From the NCBI GenBank assembly GCA_937996795.1, contig CALKUH010000010.1:1-64000 (forward strand): 64,000 nucleotides of DNA, given 5' to 3'. This DNA is from an uncultured Verrucomicrobiota bacterium. Lineage in GTDB: Bacteria; Verrucomicrobiota; Kiritimatiellia; CAIVKH01. Positions within the stretch are counted from its first letter, which is position 1. Each line of letters opens with the position of its first letter. The notes below the pieces were generated by a model. The model was not told where the DNA came from and did not search any database. It saw nothing but the letters and a program-made list of their open reading frames with translations. A program made the position numbers and the translations under genes. Shown one piece after another: positions 55,268 to 64,000 of this stretch.

Positions 55268-56731
55268 TTACACGCGCGGCAGGTCGTGGCCGACTTTGGT
55301 CGGGAGCAGGGAGTGGCCCATGAGCCAGGTGTCCACGCCGCGGGCGGCTTCGCGGCCTTCGGAGATGGCCCAGACGATGAGGGACTGGCCGCGGCGCGCG
55401 TCGCCGGCGGTGAATACGCCGGGGACCGTGGTCGCGTAGTTGGCGTCCGCTTTCACGTTGCCGCGGTTGTCGAGTTCGCAGCCGAGCTGTTTGACGACGC
55501 CGTCGGTCTCCGGGCCGGTGAAGCCCATCGCCAGCAGGACGAGGTCGGCGGGCCAGATTTTTTCGGAGCCGGGGACTTCCTCCAGTTTCGGCGGGCCGCC
55601 GTTCGGGGACGGGGCGAAGCGGACGTTGACCGTCTTCAGGTGCGTGAGTTTTCCGTCCTTGCCGATGAACTCCTTGGTCGAGACCGCGAACACGCGCTCG
55701 CAGCCTTCGTCGTGCGACGTGCTGGTGCGCAATTTCATCGGGTAGTAGGGCCACGGCTGGCTCGCCGGGCGATCCTTCGGGGGCATGGGGAGCAGTTCGA
55801 AGTTGGTCACGGACGCCGCGCCGTGGCGGTTCGAGGTGCCGATGCAATCACTGCCGGTGTCGCCGCCGCCGATGACGATGACGTGCTTGCCGGTGGCCAT
55901 GATCTGGCCGGGAATGGTGTCGCCCGCGACGACCTTGTTCTGCTGCGGCAGGAACTCCATCGCGAGGTGGATGCCCTTCAATTCGCGGCCCGGCGCGTTG
56001 AGGTCGCGCCCGCGCGTGGCGCCGATGGCGAGGACCACGGCGTCAAAGTCCTTCTTCAACTGTTCGCCGGTGATGTCCGTGCCGATGTTCACGCCCGTTT
56101 TGAACGTGATGCCCTCGGCTTCCATGATCTTGAGGCGACGGTCGATGACGGATTTCTCCATCTTGAAATCGGGGATGCCGTAGCGCAGGAGGCCGCCGAT
56201 GCGGGTTTCGCGTTCAAACACGGTGACCGTGTGGCCGGCGCGGTTGAGCTGCTGCGCGCAGGCGAGGCCCGCGGGGCCGGAGCCGATGACGGCGATCTTC
56301 TTGCCCGTCCGTATCTCCGGCGGTTCGGGTTTGACCCAGCCTTCGGCGAAGGCGCGCTCGATGATTTCCTTTTCGATCTGCTCAATGGTGACCGGCGGTT
56401 CGTTGATGCCGAGCACGCAGGCCTCCTCGCACGGGGCGGGGCAGAGGCGGCCGGTGAATTCGGGGAAATTGTTCGTCGCGTGCAGGCGGTCGATGGCGTC
56501 GCGCCAGCGCCCGCGATACACGAGGTCGTTCCAGTCGGGGATGATGTTCCCGAGCGGGCAGCCGGTGTGGCAGAAGGGCACGCCGCAATCCATGCAGCGC
56601 GCAGCCTGCTTCTTGACCTTCTCCTCCGGGAACGGCTCGTAGAACTCCCGGTAATATTTCAAGCGCTCCGCGACCGCCACCTTGTGCGGCAACTCGCGCG
56701 TAAACTCTTTAAACCCCGTTGGCTTGCCCAT
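55268..56731 (-). CDS. gltD: Glutamate synthase small (beta) subunit
   Basis: The 487-residue protein has the N-terminal iron-sulfur domain ('CMDCGVPFCHTGCPLGNIIPDWNDLV' and 'CPAPCEEACVLG'), an FAD-binding 'VIGSGPAGLACAQQL' and an NADPH-binding 'VIGGGDTGSDCIGTS'. It ends in 'GVFTAGDARRGQSLIVWAISEGREAARGVD'. It passes electrons from NADPH to GltB. AAGGTGA precedes the start. It is downstream of gltB but separated from it by the GxxExxY element. Confidence 0.96.
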   Translation of the reverse strand: MGKPTGFKEFTRELPHKVAVAERLKYYREFYEPFPEEKVKKQAARCMDCGVPFCHTGCPLGNIIPDWNDLVYRGRWRDAIDRLHATNNFPEFTGRLCPAPCEEACVLGINEPPVTIEQIEKEIIERAFAEGWVKPEPPEIRTGKKIAVIGSGPAGLACAQQLNRAGHTVTVFERETRIGGLLRYGIPDFKMEKSVIDRRLKIMEAEGITFKTGVNIGTDITGEQLKKDFDAVVLAIGATRGRDLNAPGRELKGIHLAMEFLPQQNKVVAGDTIPGQIMATGKHVIVIGGGDTGSDCIGTSNRHGAASVTNFELLPMPPKDRPASQPWPYYPMKLRTSTSHDEGCERVFAVSTKEFIGKDGKLTHLKTVNVRFAPSPNGGPPKLEEVPGSEKIWPADLVLLAMGFTGPETDGVVKQLGCELDNRGNVKADANYATTVPGVFTAGDARRGQSLIVWAISEGREAARGVDTWLMGHSLLPTKVGHDLPRV

Positions 56732-56750
56732 GGTTCACCTTTTTTCGGCC

Positions 56751-57209
56751 AACCGCAGATAACGCAGATGGCGCAGATAAAGAATCAATGTTCCTGTCGA
56801 ATTACCCGTTTGAATTGCAGTCGGCTGTATTTGAAGTTGAGCAGCAGCGCAAGATCGAGACCTGTTATCGCCAAATATCCCAGCATTTGCGCTCTGTGCG
56901 ACTCGTTGAATGCCTGCGAAACCTTTGGATCTACGATGACGAGATCGTCAACGACGATATCCGGGATCAGCACGCCAATTCGTTCGCCTCTGAACTCAAC
57001 GGGATAACTGTTTTGTTGCTCTACCTTGTGTCCCCTGTGCTTTAGTTCGATCACCAATGCGTTCTCGTACAGCTTCTCATCAAGACCCGGCCTCAACTCG
57101 TTCAGCACGAACATCGCCGCCCCGATGATGTCCCGCGTCAGCTCTACATGCGGGTAGTCGTCCTTGTTATCCTCTTCCTCCATCTGCGACATCTGTGCTA
57201 TCTGCGGTC
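56751..57209 (-). mobile_element. Passenger element: inverted repeats around a GxxExxY gene
   Basis: Arms at 56751-56779 and 57181-57209 are inverted repeats (24 of 29 positions) made of CGCAGAT words. They enclose one small gene oriented with gltB and gltD and separate the two glutamate synthase genes. The right arm begins 12 bases after the gltB stop and contains the passenger's start codon. No transposase is present. The plan is the same as at 37811-38222, but with a different repeat word and a different gene. Confidence 0.6.
56785..57183 (-). CDS. GxxExxY protein
   Basis: The 132-residue protein has the family pattern: 'LTRDIIGAAMFVLNELRPGLDEKLYENALVIELKHRGHKVEQQ' (GLDEKLYE is the GxxExxY motif), then 'VEFRGERIGVLIPDIVVDDLVIVDPKVSQAFNESHRAQMLGYLAITGLDLALLLNF'. 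The family is predicted to have a PD-(D/E)XK nuclease-like fold, and here 'PDIVVDD..IVDPK' is in the active-site position. The usual E-x-K is replaced by 'VDPK', so activity is uncertain. Start 57183 or 57192; both lie in the inverted repeat. Confidence 0.85.
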   Translation of the reverse strand: MEEEDNKDDYPHVELTRDIIGAAMFVLNELRPGLDEKLYENALVIELKHRGHKVEQQNSYPVEFRGERIGVLIPDIVVDDLVIVDPKVSQAFNESHRAQMLGYLAITGLDLALLLNFKYSRLQFKRVIRQEH

Positions 57210-57221
57210 AAATCTCCGCGG

Positions 57222-61796
<4,575 letters not shown>

Positions 61797-61911
61797 AAAT
61801 TAATCTCGATTCCCTCGCTACGCGCTACGCCCCACTCATCCTTCGCACCCGTCCTGCTACCGACAAAAAGTGGCCGCAGAAAATACGTTCTACCGCCCCC
61901 GGCATCAACAC

Positions 61912-63339
61912 TCAATTCGGGTTTCCGGCGGGGGCCTCCAGTTCGAATTTGTTGTGCACGGTTTCGACGCTCACCGGGTAGCGCCCGGAGAAGCAGCCGG
62001 TGCAGAAATCGTTCGGGTGCTCGACCGCGCCGAGCAGGCCGTTGAGGCTCAGGTAGCCGAGTGAATCCGCGCCGATGAATTTGCGGATCTGTTCGACGTC
62101 GCGCTCGGCGGCGACGAGTTCCTCGCGGGAGGGGAAATCGATGCCGAAGAAGCAGGGGTGCCGCGTCGGCGGGCACGAGATGCGCACATGCACCTCCTTC
62201 GCCCCGGCTTCGCGGAGCGAGTTGATGCGGCGGCGCGATGTGGTGCCGCGGATGAGCGAGTCGTCCACGACGATGATGCGCTTGTCGCGGACCACACCCG
62301 GCACGACGGCCAGCTTCAGGTCCGCGCTGTCGGTGCGCTGGCCCTGCGTCGGCATGATGAACGTGCGGCCGACGTAGTGGTTGCGGATGAAGCCGTAGTC
62401 CAGCGGGATGCGGCTCTGATGCGCGTAGCCGAGCGCCGCCGCCATGCCGCTGTCGGGGATCGGCACGACGATGTCCGCCTCGACCGGGTGTTCCTGCGCG
62501 AGGCGCTGGCCGAGGCGCATGCGCACCTCGTGCACGCTCTGGCCGAACACCATGCTGTCGGGACGCGCGAAATAGACGTGCTCAAAGATGCACTGGCCGA
62601 GCGACCCGGTCACCGGCTCGCAGAACGTGCTGCTGCGGATGCCGCGGTCGTCGACGACCACCAGTTCGCCCGGCAGCACGTCGCGCACGTAGTCCGCGCC
62701 GACCTGCTCCAGCGCGCAGGTTTCGCTCGCGAACACATAGCCGCTGCCGAGTTTGCCGATGGAGAGGGGGCGGAACCCATACGGGTCGCGCGCCGCCATC
62801 AGCGAGTCCTTCGTCATCAGCAGGAATGAAAAGGCCCCCTGCAACTCGCCCAGCGCGCGTTCGACGCGGCGCGGGCGGGAGCGGAACTGCGGGTCGGCGA
62901 TCAGGTGCAGCAGGATTTCGCTGTCCGTGCTCGTCTGGAAAATCGCGCCCGCCTCCTGGTAGTCGCGGCGCAGCTTCTTGGCATTGGTCAGGTTCCCGTT
63001 GTGCGCGATGCCCCAGATGCCGTCCACGCACTCCACGACGAGCGGCTGCACGTTTTGCGGGCGCGGCGCGCCGGTGGTCGAATAGCGGACGTGTCCGATG
63101 CCGAGGTGCCCGTCCAGCGTTGAGATCGACTGGCCCGGCCGGTTGAAGACATCGCTGACCAGCCCGGTGCCCTTGATCGAGCGCACCTTGTCCCCGTTGC
63201 TGATCGCAATGCCCGCGCCCTCCTGGCCCCGGTGCTGGAGCGCAAAGAGCCCTGTGTAAATCTGGCGCGGCGCGTCCTCCACGCCGAATACGCCGAAAAT
63301 ACCGCAATAATGCCTCGGTTTCTCAAACGCCACGCTCAT
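61912..63339 (-). CDS. purF: Amidophosphoribosyltransferase
   Basis: The 475-residue enzyme makes phosphoribosylamine from PRPP and glutamine, the first purine step. The start at MSVAFEKPRHYCGIFGVFG follows GGAGG by 5 bases, and Cys12 is the class II nucleophile after a short propeptide. The PRPP site is 'IIVVDDSLIRGTTSRRRI'. Cysteines in 'CPPTRHPCFFG' and 'DFCTGCFSGRYP' fit the Bacillus-type 4Fe-4S enzyme. It lies 115 bases upstream of gltB in the same direction and may share its transcript. Confidence 0.96.
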   Translation of the reverse strand: MSVAFEKPRHYCGIFGVFGVEDAPRQIYTGLFALQHRGQEGAGIAISNGDKVRSIKGTGLVSDVFNRPGQSISTLDGHLGIGHVRYSTTGAPRPQNVQPLVVECVDGIWGIAHNGNLTNAKKLRRDYQEAGAIFQTSTDSEILLHLIADPQFRSRPRRVERALGELQGAFSFLLMTKDSLMAARDPYGFRPLSIGKLGSGYVFASETCALEQVGADYVRDVLPGELVVVDDRGIRSSTFCEPVTGSLGQCIFEHVYFARPDSMVFGQSVHEVRMRLGQRLAQEHPVEADIVVPIPDSGMAAALGYAHQSRIPLDYGFIRNHYVGRTFIMPTQGQRTDSADLKLAVVPGVVRDKRIIVVDDSLIRGTTSRRRINSLREAGAKEVHVRISCPPTRHPCFFGIDFPSREELVAAERDVEQIRKFIGADSLGYLSLNGLLGAVEHPNDFCTGCFSGRYPVSVETVHNKFELEAPAGNPN

Positions 63340-63357
63340 CGCGTCCTCCACCTGCAT

Positions 63358-63632
63358 CGTTCAGGTTTCCAACAGCCCGAACAGCAACCTAACGATGCAG
63401 GCGCGCACAATAAAGCGATAATTGGACCAATCCTAATCGTAGTTGTAACTTGTTTGTTGTGAAATAGTTGAAACAACATCGCCAGTCAGAAATGTTACAA
63501 TAATGTTATTCGATAGGCCATGCTGAGTACAAAAGTGTATCAACATCAGCAGTCTGTGGGCATTTTTCGTTGACGGGCTGAGGTTGGGGGTGTATGAATT
63601 AATCCAGAAAATATGAAAATGGTGCTAATCGT
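63358..63632. other. AT-rich divergent intergenic region
   Basis: These 275 bases are clearly AT-richer than the rest of the window and hold no gene I can support. They separate purF from the VapBC pair and should contain the promoters of both. Only the vapB promoter is convincing. The base composition suggests that the toxin-antitoxin side was acquired. Confidence 0.5.
63570..63598 (+). promoter_or_regulatory. Candidate vapBC promoter
   Basis: TTGACG (63570-63575) and TATGAA (63593-63598) are separated by 17 bases. Transcription would start near 63605, about 28 bases before the antitoxin ATG. Confidence 0.55.
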
Positions 63633-63866
63633 ATGAGAATAATGACAATGGGCGCCCGGTGTCAGATGGTGATTCCTCGGGCGATACGCGAACAGGTTGG
63701 GTTGCGCGCGAACTCGCGGGTGCAGGTTCGGGCTTCGGGCGATGCGGTCATCATCCAGCCGGTGGGCGCAACGCCGAGGGGGATCGGACGTGAGCTGGCG
63801 GGGGAGGGCGTGGATGCCACTGAATACGTGCGCCGTCTTCGTGCGGAATGGACGGATCGCGTGTGA
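63633..63866 (+). CDS. vapB: VapB-type antitoxin (AbrB/MazE fold)
   Basis: The 77-residue protein has a swapped-hairpin AbrB domain ('MTMGARCQMVIPRAIREQVGLRANSRVQVRASGDAVIIQPV') at the N-terminus and a short C-terminal helical tail that would bind the toxin. It should autorepress the pair. Its TGA overlaps a possible GTG start of the toxin, so translation is probably coupled. Confidence 0.85.
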   Translation: MRIMTMGARCQMVIPRAIREQVGLRANSRVQVRASGDAVIIQPVGATPRGIGRELAGEGVDATEYVRRLRAEWTDRV

Positions 63867-63868
63867 GC

Positions 63869-64000
63869 ATGGCGACTCAGTTGCGCGGTCGGCGTGGCGT
63901 TGTGCTGGATACCATGGTGTGGATCTATTTGTTTGAGGATCAGCCGCGGTATGGAGCCTTGTGCGAGGAATTGATTGCGCTGGCGGGACGCGGTGTTTTC
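63869..64000 (+). CDS. vapC: VapC-type PIN-domain toxin (cut by window edge)
   Basis: Forty-four codons are present. 'GVVLDTMVWIYLFEDQPRYGALCEELI' matches the start of PIN domains, with the first catalytic aspartate in LDT. PIN toxins are Mg-dependent ribonucleases. The start may be this ATG or the GTG two codons earlier at 63863. The rest lies beyond the window. Confidence 0.75.
   Translation, partial: MATQLRGRRGVVLDTMVWIYLFEDQPRYGALCEELIALAGRGVF

Overview
The window is GC-rich (roughly two thirds G+C by eye) and reads as a Gram-negative chromosome: it has outer-membrane barrels, lipoproteins, an RND efflux system and a prepilin peptidase. A secreted protein ends in acidic 'DADGL.DGWEL' calcium-binding repeats, and many short dispersed repeats lie between genes. 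A GIY-YIG gene sits beside a tRNA. Together these suggest the Planctomycetes-Verrucomicrobia-Chlamydiae group, perhaps Kiritimatiellota or Verrucomicrobiota. That placement is an inference; there is no rRNA here to confirm it.

Layout. 1-8.3 kb: a secreted beta-helix protein, a thioredoxin-like protein, tRNA-Gly with a partly duplicated copy feeding a GIY-YIG gene, ychF, a glycosyltransferase, hemW, divergent tRNA-Lys and tRNA-Leu, then gcvH-lipB. 8.3-12.1 kb: a leucine attenuator, leuA, aroE and a prepilin peptidase. 12.1-16.4 kb: trmB, pyrG, a zinc-ribbon protein and carA. 16.5-28.7 kb: a secreted deacetylase-like protein, a regulator with a lipoprotein hydrolase, an outer-membrane barrel, a three-gene RND efflux operon, and PPK2. 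28.9-36.1 kb: a frameshifted glycosidase, a sugar porter, a KefB-type antiporter and a DEAD-box helicase. 36.2-42.7 kb: guaA, a small passenger gene inside inverted repeats, carB, mscL and a DUF481 barrel. 42.7-50.6 kb: a HerA-like ATPase, small envelope proteins, a C-S lyase and a KaiC-like/PPDK-N fusion. 50.6-55.3 kb: a MITE-like hairpin, NrpR divergent from glutamate dehydrogenase, and a solitary DndB-like gene behind four phased palindromes. 55.3-64 kb: gltB and gltD split by a GxxExxY passenger gene, purF, and a VapBC pair cut by the window edge.

Nitrogen assimilation links much of the window. Glutamate synthase (gltBD), glutamate dehydrogenase and its probable NrpR regulator lie near five enzymes that consume glutamine amide nitrogen (pyrG, carA, guaA, purF, gltB), and carB completes carbamoyl phosphate synthesis.

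The most unusual material lies between the housekeeping genes. It includes a two-state leucine attenuator, a GIY-YIG gene that has taken over a tRNA promoter and half a tRNA, two passenger ORFs set in terminal inverted repeats inside operons, a perfect-inverted-repeat mini-element with a second copy of its core 40 kb away, an operator array with exact 22-bp spacing over the dndB-like promoter, and a GGCA-N6-TGCC site over the glutamate dehydrogenase promoter.
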